64,000 nt of DNA from Gyromitra esculenta (taxonomy: Eukaryota; Ascomycota; Pezizomycetes; Pezizales; Discinaceae). The notes below the pieces were generated by a model. It searched no databases. It had not been told where the DNA came from and saw nothing but the letters and a program-made list of their open reading frames with translations. Positions 21,211 to 33,984 of this stretch are shown here, piece by piece (the first letter of the stretch is position 1; the number at the start of each line of letters is the position of its first letter). The DNA lies in NCBI GenBank assembly GCA_038503075.1, contig JBCAML010000017.1, positions 1 through 64,000 on the forward strand, written 5' to 3'. A program made the translations under genes and the position numbers.

Positions 21211-23791
21211 TAGATTCCTCCAATTTCCTACAGTTATCGAAGTTGCAAAAGTCATGTAATATCACTCGATATACATTAACATTTTCTTACTGGACAAGAG
21301 GTTGGTGACTTATAGCTGAGATAAAAGATATAGGGCACGAAGTAGCCAAATTACTCCTACTTGGCCGATTGATTAACGTGGTGTAACTAGCTAAGGACTT
21401 TTCAAATCGTCACTCGTCGCATTAAATAGTAAATAGTTTGGTTTACCAACAGCAGTTAATTACTCTTGTCCAGTGTTACTTCACGATATCGTGTTTCTTT
21501 ACTAGAAGTTATATGCCCTTAGTCAGCTTGTTACTACATATACCTTAGCTGCAGATGATCATTAGTCAACCATCACAGATGTATTATTAATTTGTACTGC
21601 CGGGCCTGACTCTTGACTCTTGGTTCGCTGCCTGCCTAATGTAGATTACAGAATGTTAGGACCGGTCTTGTTATTGAAAGTAATACGGTTCAATTGCTCA
21701 ATAGAAGTTTATTTCATAAAGGTAATAGTGCTATGAAGCTATGTGAGACTTGCCTGATTTCTATTTAGGGGTATGTGTATAATATGCATATGTAGATCTG
21801 GACATGTATATATACTAACGTTCTAAAAGGGTATAAACAGTCTAGACAAAACACATATGAGGCCTAGGAGATCAAATTATGTAAGGTAATGAACTAAACT
21901 TTGGACCAAGGTTTAGGGATCGGTATGTTACAACTCATCTTAGTCTCCAGCCAAGGCATACAAATCAGTACCAGTGCTTGGAGCACCCCTATACCGGTCC
22001 CCCCCTTCTCTAGATAAGCTCGCGACGTGACAGCGGTGAAGATGCAAACCGTTTCCCCACGTATGTCACATGAAACAAGTCCGCACGGCTCTTTTCTTCA
22101 CCCAAGCCGTTGGTTGGGCAACCCAAAGTTCCAAGCACAGCCGTTCTAACATCCCGCGACCAGCATTTTGCCTTTTGGTTGGTCTGGGCTTCGCGGCCCT
22201 GGTATGTCCTCTACGCGCTGGTATGTAGTGAAAATATTTCCCGTTCGATGCGAGTATTGATTCCTCCATACCACACACCAGCCCCTGTCGCCCCGATATG
22301 GTGGTGTCAAAGAACCCAAGCCCAGCCACACCCCAAGCTAAGCCCGATATGGTGCTGAATGTGGCAGAGAAGGCCAGAAACCCACCACTCTGTGCATGAG
22401 CCACGTAATGCTGTGCTTTTAGGTGGCTGCAGAGCTGGGCCGTATTTTGACAGTCGATACGGTACTCGTCTTCCAGGAGAAGAGCCCAGAAATATAGGGC
22501 CTGTGGCTTTTCATTCTAACTTCTAAGGAACCGTGCCTGATGCTATTGGCATTAAAGCCACGCGCCCCCTGTTTCCGGGTTCTTGCCCTGGAAGACAAGT
22601 ACTCTAGAGTATAGCTCTGTCCTGATTCAGAGTACGAACCTTTGCTTATTTAATCCGGATAACTATTCCTGGAGATTTTTGTAAAGAGTACGTAATGCAT
22701 GTCCTGGTTAATTGAACTTGTAGTAGTTTTAGCATTTTCATTCAAAAACTAAGTCTTATTCAGCTATCATGTATCTTTCAACTACCCAATTCAAGTTTTC
22801 TGGTAACCGTCCATGGCCAAATCCCTTTCCAGATTGAATGCCTCATCTCTGACAAAATTTTACGCTTTGGGAGCTTACCCCCACGGGAGTTAAGGTACTA
22901 TTATTTGTACTTGGCTAGGCTCGGCTTCATTTCGAGACCTGTGCTCTGAAACAACCATAGAATTCGGCTTCGCGCTTACCGACATATGCATCTTGAAAGC
23001 AAGACATAATTTAACGCTGATGACTGAGACTCCAAGGAACCCCGGAGCTTTTGGCAGTGATGTCTATCCCTCTGATCTTGGTGAGAAGGAATGACGTTCT
23101 CGGTTTTGGTGCTATAAAAAGCAGGTTCTCCAATTTCAAATAACATTCGATTCTACGGTGAGGCGCTGCCCGGGTAATTCGGAGGAAAACGTATCAAGAC
23201 TATAAAGCCAGATATATAGAGGTCAGACAGCCGCCGCTTGTAGCGGCCCGTATCTGGTTTTACTGGCCTGCGAATCTTCGAGCATGGTCACGCCATCACC
23301 CGACATCGCCGTTCCGTATGCGTTGAACCAACTTAATCACAAGTTGGTTCTTATCGGATAAACCTAATTCCGCAGTCTTCGCTCACGGAGATACATACTT
23401 ATTTCTTCGAGAACTGATTCAGATTTGTACTCGTTGGTGATTGAGCTTCGGTGTGTGGGAGATACCAAGCCTGTCTTGGGGGCAGCATTGCATCCATCGG
23501 ACAAGTCAGATGGTTTTTTTTTTCTTTTTTCTTTTCTTTTTCCCTGAACCGTCCGCAAGCTTAAGAGGCCAATGCGAGAGGCTGGAAGGAATGGCAGCGT
23601 GCGCTTGATGGTCCTGGAGCAATAAATAAAAAATAAAACTTTAATGTGTGAATGGACTTGTTTTATGTATCCCCCAGACTCCTATCCTGAAGTAGCCGCG
23701 ACCTGTGCGTGGTATACAAACAACAATAATAATAATAAAAATTATATCCAAGAAAAACACGCCATGCCATCACCCCCTTAGGCACAGATCT
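21211..23791. other. Gene-poor stretch
   Basis: No coding region recognised; ORFs near 22066-22404 lie on both strands over the same bases and show no domain. Contains the inverted-repeat element at 22462-22602 and a T/C-rich tract at 23514-23540. Confidence 0.5.
22462..22602. repeat. MITE-like inverted repeat element with ~50-bp arms
   Basis: The left arm at 22462-22511 begins GTACTCGTCTTCCAGG. The right arm at 22553-22602, read on the minus strand, begins GTACTTGTCTTCCAGG and continues colinearly to GTGGCTTT. Many differences are transitions. The central spacer is about 40 bp and there is no ORF. Confidence 0.6.
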
Positions 23792-25254
23792 TCATACATT
23801 GTTGGGTCCAGCTGCAACGTGTGTTCTTGCCGTATATCCCATATTCAGGGTATGGACTCGCTCCTTCAAAGCTGCTTGTTCTGCATCTGAATTCTCGTAT
23901 GTGACCTCGTAGGTTTTGTTCGTAGTGATCTCGAGCCCATCAACTTTCCCGACAATATGCTCCATGCTATCCGAGTCGGCGCAGATCTGTCGTTCACTGT
24001 CGTTCGAATGATGGTTCTGATTTCGGCCGTTCATTTCCAGGGAAGCTGATACGTTTGTGGACTTGTTTCGTGAACCTACGCTGGACATCCACCTACCGCC
24101 GTACCTGGAAATAATAGGCTTGATCATGGGAACGTTGCCAACGATCATTGCCACGAAAGCCTCCCTGCACGACCAAATTGCAATAGTCAAGCCGTTCGCT
24201 TGTGTATTCTAGAAACACCATATTAAGCATAGTTTCGGAGGTAGAAATAATGGTTCGCCGAATAATTTACTTACTGTGAATGCGTAAATACATCTCAAAG
24301 TGGCAGCAATCATGACGAAGAAACCTGCGCTGAACATCGCAATTAGAATAAGCTTACGCCTCAACGGCACTTTGACTTTTAGTAGCAACTATTTCAACGC
24401 GCGTCAGTTTTATTCTCGTCGCAAAGAGAAGGAGCATTAGTCATAATTTCACCTACCGGCATCGGGATAGCCATGATCATGATATCCGTGGACACGTTCA
24501 GGGCGAGACTGATAACATAGTAGAGGTTATATTCAACCCAACATTTCTCTGGAAGTGAGATACCTTGGGTCAGTGAAAACTCAAAAAAGTATGTTCAGAT
24601 GGCGATGGTGATTCTCACTTCCTGGGTCCGGAATAACCTGCCACTGCTTATGGTATGGTCGACAGGTGAGGTAGAGGGTAAGCATCATCGCCACATAGGA
24701 AATTCCAGTGGTAAAAAAGGCATATTTGATCAACTTGGCGCGCTCGAGACCAATTCTACAGGATGAACGGACGCAGTCAGAAATTTTTTCACCTCTATCT
24801 CGTAGAGGATTTGACTCACGTTACTCGTCGGAAGAAAAAGATCATGCAAAGCTTGAGTGTCCAAACGGTTCCACAGTACGAATTCCATCCGAGAAGAAAC
24901 GCTTTCGATCCGTTCGTACGGTGCTCGAACTCCTGGGGCGAGAGGGCTAGTCGTTCTGCTTCGGTGAGGTAGCTATTCGTGCCTCTCCAACTTATTACCA
25001 AATGTGCTGCGGTTGATTCCAGAGTGAAACAAAACTATTGCTATCTCGTCAACCCAAGATTCGAATTCGATTTTGTCCAACTTCAGGACAAAAGGCTTTC
25101 TTACCAGTGCTAAGAACATGAGAAAATCATCTGGTTTGAAATTTTGAAACCCGACAACTTTCCATCGTGCAAAGGTCCTAAGAAAGACAAACAAGGCTGC
25201 AAATCCAAGATAACTCCAAGATTCAGTCAAGAACCGCGTTCCTACGTCAGCCAT
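23792..25254 (-). CDS. Pth11-like multi-pass membrane protein (fungal rhodopsin-type domain)
   Basis: Spliced minus-strand gene starting MADVGTRFLTESW at 25254 and ending at the stop at 23792. In order: SYLGFAALFVFLRTFARWKVVGF with DDFLMFLAL (TM1-2 region), TNSYLTEAERLALSPQEFEH, GSKAFLLGWNSYCGTVWTLK with CMIFFFRRVT, LERAKLIKYAFFTTG with YVAMMLTLYLTCRPYHKQWQ, CWVEYNLYYVISLALNVSTD with IMIMAIPMP, then RRKLILIAMFSAGFFVMIAA with TLRCIYAFT, and a polar tail of about 130 residues. Introns have GT/AG ends. This is the pattern of the integral membrane family related to Pth11-type receptors, with about seven TM helices. There is no CFEM domain at the N terminus. Sensing of an external cue is inferred from the family. 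Exact exon ends were not all fixed. Confidence 0.75.
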
Positions 25255-25428
25255 GTCGGTGGTGCACGATGAGGTAGACTAGTATTCGTATTTTCCGGGA
25301 GAGGGAGGTCTTGGGATAAAGAAAGATAGACCACGGGTCAATCCTTCAGAGAGCGTTGGTTGGTTTAAGTTGAGGGATTGTAGTTTTCCAAGCTACGATG
25401 CTCTTAGTTGTGAGAGGCCTGGGGATCG

Positions 25429-25435
25429 TTTTATA
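25429..25435 (-). promoter_or_regulatory. TATA-like box of the Pth11-like gene
   Basis: TATAAAA on the minus strand about 175 bp upstream of the start codon. Weak evidence by itself. Confidence 0.3.
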
Positions 25436-28400
25436 CTCTCTATAGAGATCCGACAATGCACCGTACCCTACTGGTGTTCAACAACAGGATCGAGCGTTGA
25501 GACAAAAGTTTCTCTCCGAAACTGAACCGCAGCCAAGTCCCAGATCCAATGCCTTCTTGGGGATGTGGCAATTGGTATCATTGCAGCGTAAAGCTTGGTA
25601 TGCAAAAATGACAACAAGATTGAATGCCGATCACACTGTTGGTACATAGCGGACGGCATATCGTTCTCTCCGGCTTATACCACATCTCCTGTACCTGCGC
25701 TCAGGGCAAAGCTCTGGGGACGACCAAAATCCCCTGGTAGTTGGGCGGGCCATCTCGGGCCGCTGGTCTGCAACGGTGCTGCAGAACCTTCAATTCTACA
25801 ATTACTTTTTTCTAGCAATAGTTGTCTCAAACCTGGGGTTTTCCGGAATCATAACACAAGCAGCTAATGATGGTTCACGCATGATGTATTACACCATACC
25901 CAGCTCGATTGTAATTCTACGACTCAAAGCTTAAGATTGTTCAACCTCTACTTCCGCTATAGATCTAGAGCAGTATTTAGATCTTAAGAACAAATATTCA
26001 AATTAAACTATTATTATTTCCTAAAAGCTGGTGGTAGTAGGCGAGCCAGATGCAGCAAGTGCAAGTGTCAAACCTTCGTCGTGGGTCGATAGCAAGAATC
26101 CCGGGACTGGGGTTCAAGGCCGTGACAGGTGGGAGACGGGAAGTAGGGTTGTACCAAAATGCTCGCTAGCACCGTTAACCAGCAACAAGAGCGTACAGCA
26201 AGCAATACGCATGCGGAGCAGATGCTCTTCTCATGCAGTTTCTACGCCCAAGCCCTATCAGCTTTCATGTTCAAGCCCTATGGACGGACACCTACCTCCC
26301 AGGAGCACGGGAAGTGGCCCGGGGGTTTGTGTTAGGTTTTCGGCACTCGGTCACTTAAGGCTTGGATCAATCCTCTATTTGGATGTGGGCCTTCGCTTAC
26401 TTCAATCTGCTTCCCCCGCCGGTACTTTTGTGATACACTCTTTGAGGCTTGAGAGCCTGCAGCTGGGTGGGAGAGTTATGTCAAGCTTTCGAGCACGTGC
26501 ACCATTTTTGCCTGACCGACAGGGAGCCGTAAAGATTACTCGAGCGAAACCCCAACACTTAAACTTGATCTACGTACACAGACAAGATAAGGTTGGTGCA
26601 GTCGTTATAGGATGGTGTTTCTTTTGGGCCCGAAAAGTGGGTACGTGCTGTAACTTATCCGACTGGTTCAACGGCACACCTTATTATTATTGCTGAGACC
26701 ATCTTCTCCAGTAGAAACAACAACGAGCCGCGCAATGTGGTCGAGACTCATATGTTCATAAGATTCCAACGGTTTCTCCTGGTGTGCCATGCAGTGCATA
26801 CATACCTTGTTTCAACGTTGTTGTTCAAGGACAGAGTCCTGGCGTATTTCTCTGCCTATTTTGTTTGCTTTGATGTATCTCTGGGGCGTGTGGGGGAGGG
26901 TAAATTGGAAAAATTGTGATGATCCGGCCAACTACCCTATATGGATTACTTTATAAACTAGGTAAGTTATGGGCGAACGGCTGTCGTCATATCCCCTTTA
27001 CACCCATGGCCTATCGTCCTCCGTCGTTTGCGAATTTGGAGCCCACTCATCGAGATCTTGAACTTACGCTAGGACCAGATGGAATTGGGTCTCAAGATCA
27101 ATTGATATCCGGGCCAGGATCCCAAGCTCATAAGAAATTCGGTACGACATAGTTAGTACATCACTCCCGGGGCACGGAGCACGGAGCTACGATCCTATAC
27201 AAGAAGAGTTTTCAGAAGTCGATCTACTACTAAAATGTTGTTGAGCGCGTCGCCCGTACCAACTACGGAAGAACCCATCCTGGCTACGGAAAACTCGTTT
27301 TTACCTTAGTGTCTAGCAACCGCTTTGGTAAGTTCGGTTACTACAAAGTAATGGACGGGGTAGCAGTCACGGTGCTGGGGTACCGTTAGGTATCACAAAC
27401 CTCCACTACCAAAAATCGAGAGGTGGGGGCAGCGTGAAGCTAGGCCTAGGACCATCAGAAAAGGCAAGTGTTCGGTTTCCTGCGTTCATCGAGGGCCACA
27501 TCTAATTTTCAAGTCTCAAATGGTCTATAAAACCACACTCATCTAATATTTATGATAAGTCATCGATACCAAAGTGTTTTTCGTGTAGGCGCCTAATTGG
27601 CCAAGCCAATCGTTTTGACAATTTGGTAGGCTAGCTCCTCCCCTGATCCAGACTGCCACGAGCACTTCCCGTTCCCCTACCTATATACTGAACTATAGTT
27701 TGTTGCACAAAAACGTGGAAAGGCTATGTTGAGTTGATTAGTGTTGTCTGAATTACAAACTTGATAGTAGATCCTCCCCTATGTTTGATATGACAGAAAC
27801 CCTTTCTCGGGCTTGGCCCCCACATCATATCACCTTTTTTTTTTTTTTGGATAGCCGTTGCCCCTTATTCTAGGCAGATGGAATGCGCCTAGAACAAAGT
27901 GATTACGAGGGTGTTAATGTGTGCTTCGTGTACCGATAAAAGACGAGTTATTTGTGTGTGCACGAACATGCACAGATATGTCTGGTGGCTCGATGGGTAA
28001 AGATCAAGGATTCAACATCATGAACTGTAGCTAGATATAGAAATTTGTGTGGAAGTCTATTTCTTTAACACAGTATGTGTGGAACAGGAATCGTGATATC
28101 CATAGCGGAGAAAGGAAGGCTGTCTCGACAGGTCAAGACCGTAAGGACATGAAGTAAAAAGCTCCGAAACGTGTGTTACGGGATACTTGACTATTCTAGC
28201 GGAACTGATAAAAGCCAACAGTCTACTCGACCCAATTTCTCCGCTATATTACGAAAGCGAGTGATAGTTGGTGAGCCTTGTGACTTAACTTTACTGCTGG
28301 ATGTACCTTGTTTCTGGTTGGCAGAGTGCATGGTTATACTATTTTCAACTCTTCTAGCACAAATGCGATCGTTTAGCACGAGAAGGGCGCCTATTTGACG

Positions 28401-30542
28401 AAGACTTAGGCTCCTCGAGATTGATTTGTGGTGACAGAGATTGGTCGAACCGTCAATTAGCTAACTCCGTGAATTTGGTCTAATCCTGCGCTCCTGAGGA
28501 GAATAACAACCCGGATAGATGTTTGTGAAATACCAAGGGACGAAAAATAACTGCTAGGACTACCAGCACCATCGGGACTAGCAAATAGAGTTAAGAGTGG
28601 TCGACTTGAAAGCGGGCTGCCGGGAAAAAAACCCCCCAGATTGTTCTTTCCCTAGATCATTGAAATCATACAATCGTCCTATCCAGAGCTATTTCCTTCT
28701 GTTCTAAGGCCGTTCGGCTCTGTGGAGTCAGGCTTCTTTGCAAACGATCGAAGTGAAGCCAAGTTGCGTTTCTTAAGCGCTAGGGGGCATACCGTTACGG
28801 ATGATTGCTGATCGTATATGGTCCAGTGCTGGAGGAGCCACAGAAGTAATTTACTTGAAGGTAGAGAAAGACATGGGCGTTGCAGAACAAGCAATCTCTG
28901 TGAAGAGGTAGCATGAGTGGAAGGTTTAGAGTAGGCATCCCGACCGGTTCCTCCTGCTGGCAGGCAAGAAGTCTAAGCCTGAGCGCATCCACCCGTGCTG
29001 CAAGCGATACGAAGTTTTAGATTAAGGAAAATAATAGCACTCAAGAGGTGTTAGTGATTTGAAAGCAAATCTTCGGTGAATTTGGATGCGTGCAGTGGAA
29101 GGATAAATCGATTTGGTTAGAACGTAATATGCCGCCAGTAGCAAATCCTGGTGCTGGATTCTGGAACATTCGTGTGGCGCGTCTCTGGCTATTGTCGTCC
29201 TCTTGGCTTCCAGTCGTCACTTTATCTCTAGACACCTGGTTTTGCTATCTTTCCCCTATTCAGTCTTAAGGAAGTCTCTATAGAGGTTATGCGTGGCGAT
29301 ACTTAGGATACTGCCCAGCATGGCATATTCAGGGGTGCCATACGCGAGCATTAAAAAAATAATGGATATATATATGCTTTTTGTGAGTGTAAGATGCTGG
29401 AATTCAGCGCAGCCGTGTAAAACACCATTGGTGGTGAATTAAGGTTAACGTTCGACAACATCAAACAACCCGTTTTGGTTTGTTTTACCCGCCAACCTGT
29501 AGCCGCCATTTGGCGTTCGTAATACGCGATTACCCCCGCGGATCTTGCCGGCGGTGATGATGGGAAAACTCTGTTCCTTAGATCCTGGAGGGTCCAACTA
29601 AATATCTGACCTCGTTCATGCAATATTCGTGAAGTTTTAGGGCGGGAATATCTGGCTGTTTCATGGTGAGTGCAAAGAACGTATGGAGCTCTTTCACAAA
29701 CTGTCACTCACCCTTTTACTAGGCTAGAGGCCAGAAAATTCGTATACCCTATTGATCCGCAAGCGTCTGCTAATTCTAGGCATCATTATCAGGATAGCAC
29801 AGGAAGCGACAAATTAATTCGAAACTGCTAAACGCAATCCAATACCAGTACCACACTTGCTGTAGCTTTTCTCCTTTATGGGTAGTCTAGCAAATCTCCT
29901 TCGGGGTAGTGACCGAGCCCGCAATCGCAGTTGTCCAGATCACCTTTCTGTCTGCTGCTTAATACGATATTCGGGCTGAGCATTTAGCGGAGATTTCCGT
30001 GTTTCGTGCGTGGTGAAAAAAAAAAGGAGCGAATCAGAGGCGGCACGGCTGCATTTGAGGTTCTCAGGACAGCAGTGCAAATAAAGCTTAACCTGCCCTT
30101 TTAATGCCAGTGTAACCAGCAGATCAAGTTTTCGTATCATCATCTACCCATTCTCCTTCCTTCTAATCTTAATATAGCTCGCATGAGTCACTTCCCTAGA
30201 CGACTATATTAATCGTGTGACTGAAGGAGAAGCTGTTTCATTTACTACCGTCTCCGTGGCAGAGTTGATTTGACAGGTTTTGGGCTGCAGAGATTTCCGA
30301 ATAGCTTAAAGACCATTTATTGGCCACAAATCTTCTCATACCAAGCCGCAGTTTGGGAATTGGCTGTTGAGGGAGCCGGAGAAGAAGAAGAAAGAAAGGG
30401 TATTTTTTTGATTGCATTGGTTGTCGTGATCTATTCACTTTACATAAATATCTGTTCGAACCCAGGCTCTCGGCGTGTTTAGTGAAGCTTTTAGAACCCC
30501 CCCAAAAAACAATCCGTGTTGCTCAACTAGACGATCTTCAGG
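25436..30542. other. Long gene-poor stretch
   Basis: About 5 kb without a recognised gene. The largest ORF (26031-26696, plus) gives a 221-residue protein with no known motif and unusual composition. A T run lies at 27835-27849. No RNA gene was recognised. Confidence 0.5.
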
Positions 30543-31612
30543 ATGAAACCAAAGATTTCCGCGATCATTTTCCCGATCCTGTCTACACTTCTCGGCCTAA
30601 GCAACGCTACGTATCTTCGTCCGGCCGGAGCAGTTGATAAAATCGGCTTCAGTAAGAGACAAGACCAATGGATCGGTGGAGCTGCTCTTTACGCATCAGG
30701 GTGTCCAGGAGATCTCCAAGACTGCGGCACTGGCGCAGCACAGACTTGGTGTTGTCCCAAGGGCACCGTTTGCAACCGTAATTACTGTTGCCCAACCGGT
30801 TTGTTTCCCGTCTTTACCCCTCTTGATGGATGGGTACCTGTATTCTTTTCTGACAAGTGACAGATGCCTATTGCGATACTATTGTCAAGACATTTCCCTC
30901 CTGCGCTGACCCCTCGTGGACTTTGTGTACCTACACATATATTGGACCTACGTACTATTGCTGTTTGTCAGGTCAACAGTGTTATCTCGCCGTTGGCTCA
31001 GCGCCAGCGTGTGGACCTTCCGACTTACCGGTGCAGAGTTCGCAGAAGGTTTCCACGGTGAGTCCCTCATACACGCGGACCGATTTCTCTGCCGCGGGAT
31101 CCTCTGTTAGTACACAGTCAACCCACTCCTCCTCCTCCTCCTCCTCCTCCTCCATATCGCATTCTTCCTCGGTACTTGTCTCAAGTTCCATATATCAGGT
31201 CGTGCCCAGCATAACCAGAAGTACTGGTACCATCCAAACCTCTAGTGGCTCCGCAATATCTGCGGCCGCCGGAAACACCCAGTCTTCAACAACTTCGAGT
31301 GGCACTTCCGGTACGGGCTCAGGCTCTTCCTCACATCTGAGCAGTGGTGCTATTGCGGGGATAGTCATTGGTGCGGTGATTGGCCTTGCTTTGATCGCAC
31401 TCGTCGGGGTTCTCGGAGTTCGCTATGGCTCGAAGAAAGCCATTGAGAATTACACCGCTGCTAATATGGCAAACGCTTCCCCGCCAGTATATCATGCTCA
31501 ACAGGGATTTCCGGTGGTTAAGCCGGAGGGTGTTGAAATGAGCGGGACTGGTTATCCTCGCGCTTCGGGAGAGCGGGTGGAAATAGGTTCTGATGGTGGT
31601 AGTAGGTTATGA
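30543..31612 (+). CDS. Cys-rich, Ser-rich single-pass cell-surface protein
   Basis: Two exons, 30543-30798 and 30864-31612 (intron 65 bp, GTTTGT to CAG), give 334 residues. An N-terminal signal peptide (MKPKISAIIFPILSTLLGLS) is followed by a Cys-rich ectodomain with paired Cys (TWCCPKGTVCNRNYCCP, YYCCLSGQQC). A Ser/Thr-rich stalk with a run of nine Ser, one transmembrane helix (AIAGIVIGAVIGLALIALVG) and a short cytosolic tail complete it. The layout resembles fungal wall-anchored sensor or mucin-like proteins, but the Cys domain is not one I can name. The Ser run is a TCC microsatellite near 31127-31153 and may vary in length. Confidence 0.8.
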
Positions 31613-33898
31613 CCTGCCTAGCATGGGTGTTTAGGATTTTGTGAGCAGTACAGGATATTCCGGTACTAATGAGAGAGTGTAAATGTCATTTTTTTGGTTC
31701 TTGGGCTTAGGAGAAATTGGTCATGATATATGTTGAAAGATTTACTTGGTGAAATTAGTTGAGGTACGGATTTCCTCCCAGAAAGATCTGAAATTTGTGG
31801 TACGTGTTGTATGATATATGCTAGGTGATAATTAGTATCCAAGATAGCATTATAGTAATTAAACTTATCAAAACACACTTCTCCTTGACCATACATTGTT
31901 CTGAGTGGTGGATTTTTACGTCAATGATAGGACATGCAAACACCGTATTTGTTATAATTATCGAAATATCCATGGTTCGAAAGTGCCCTGAGCTAGGCCT
32001 AATGTGGTGCTGGATTGTCCACCAAGGAGCCCGTTCTCTGCATGACCCACATTTGTCTAAAGCTTGCATGGTGTCCTTGAGAGACGTTTGAGTGGTAGAG
32101 TATAGATTGTTTGGGGGGCATTCAGCGAAAACCGTAGTGTCGTTGCGATTAAGGGGTTCGAGAAAATACCACTGCAAGGTACTTCTCGACTACACCGGAT
32201 GGGCTTATACTGGAGAAACTTGGCCGTCTGAATTCCTGACAAGTTGAAGGACTTCATAGTATTTTACACAGTCGGAAAAGTAATTCGGAACTGTTTATCC
32301 ATTTTGAAGCAAACCGAGCCCAATCACGACGTCTTCGTTTTCGGATTCTTACAGCCATACAGCGTTCTGAAAAAGCTGGAAGATTAATTCTGAAGATTCT
32401 AAGATTATCTACCGGATTTAGTATTACTTGAGTAGATCTTTCTCATTTGAGGTTGTCCTATCACTACAGGTTTTCGCTGATTGTCAGTAATTGACATTTC
32501 GTGCCGTATTGGGTCTAGTTCGAGGCCTGTCATGTTAGCGTATGGTAAGTGGGTGGGCCAAGTACTCTAGCAACCAGCACCTACCTCACACCCTTTCGTT
32601 TTGGCAGCGCTAGACTAAGATCTCAGTCTTCAACCAGGGGTGTTTAAATACAGCCTAGCTACCTACCTAAATACTTAAGGTTGGCTATAATAACCTCTGG
32701 GCTGCTACAATCACGTTGATGCAAAGCCGAGGCGAGGTTTTGGTTGCTACCTAAATTCACACTCTACAAACCCTTTTTTTATTTTTTATTTTTTAGCTAG
32801 TACTGACAAAGCTCTAGATCTGTGGCTAATCCAACTACTAGAATCTTCCTCGAAAATTCTGGGAAGCCAATAACAGCCCCGAACCTCAAGCCCCGCATTT
32901 CTCTTTTTTGCCGTACGCTGTATTTTGATAGTACTACGGTAGTAGTTGGGGTTGGAGTAGTTCCTGTTTGTGACATAACCCTAACCTTAAGGATGAATAG
33001 CGAGGCCAGGCGTGCAGGGGTAGTAGCTACGTTCTTCCTAGGATAGTCCCCTTTGGGATCGAATCGAGATACAAGGTTGGATATTGACTGGTTTGGTGTG
33101 AACAAATTATTAGACCTATTCTGAGCTGTAACGTAATTTCCATAAAGTGTTCGATTCAATTTTTAAGTATATATCTATCACTGGAGCAACTACCAAAGAA
33201 TATATCTTCTCTTATAATTATGACCGTACCCTCCATTGCCCCACCGTCGAATAGGTTGGAAGCTTAAGTTAACATATCCTAGAACAACAACCCTGGAAAT
33301 TCATAAGTAACATCACATGGGCTTGGATCATTTGTAGACAGGCAAGCTGCGACTATATGCTCAGCCTGTACATCCCAGTAGCGCTTCAGCCTAAAGGAAG
33401 TTCATCGATTTAAACGGTTGGAACGTCTTCCAACAATTACGTATCACCAGCATAGTTATTCGGTACCTTTCTCGGCACGTCGTCGGTATTAGGATGATGT
33501 CTTCCTGTCAGAATATGTATGGGGATGCTTAATTAATCTATAGCTCTATATTGACTCAGGCACCTAACGGAGCACTGGCAGGATATCTTCATCAATACTC
33601 CCCGGTTTAATGCAATCCGATCATACCCCGCATTTAATCGGACACGGGGCCTTGGCATGGTGAGCTCCGCTCTACAGCTCGGCGCTCTGCACCAAAAGCA
33701 GTACTTCCTCTGTTAATTGGCTTGTGGTGAAGTTTTTTCTTACTACTTTCCCAACTCACTTGTGGATAGTAATAATTTGTAGGCACTGGCCGGTGCTTCC
33801 ATATTTCATTGGTACCGTATTTTTTTAACAGGGATAGAATTCGGCAAGGTACTACGGTAGCCTTTCCGAGGCGCCGAACGGACGATTTTGCTCGGGCA
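31613..33898. other. Gene-poor stretch
   Basis: Only short ORFs without motifs (31821-32177 minus, 32797-33159 minus). AT-rich. Nothing recognised apart from the TATA box just before GH88. Confidence 0.5.
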
Positions 33899-33906
33899 TA
33901 TAAATA
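33899..33906 (+). promoter_or_regulatory. TATA box of the GH88 gene
   Basis: TATAAATA about 80 bp upstream of the ATG at 33985. Sequence and spacing are both good for a TATA element. Confidence 0.5.
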
Positions 33907-33984
33907 CCTTTATCGTTTGGGCGGCATTTGCAGCTACTGGTATTCATCTGAGGAATATCCAGTTTCTCTACCAGGAAAATAAAA

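Noticed and set aside
26031..26696. 221-codon plus-strand ORF
   Set aside because: No recognisable domain or signal peptide, odd composition, and no spliced extension; probably chance.
30451..30475. GTTCGAACCC resembling a tRNA T arm
   Set aside because: No acceptor, D or anticodon arms can be built around it; no tRNA gene was found by eye in the window.
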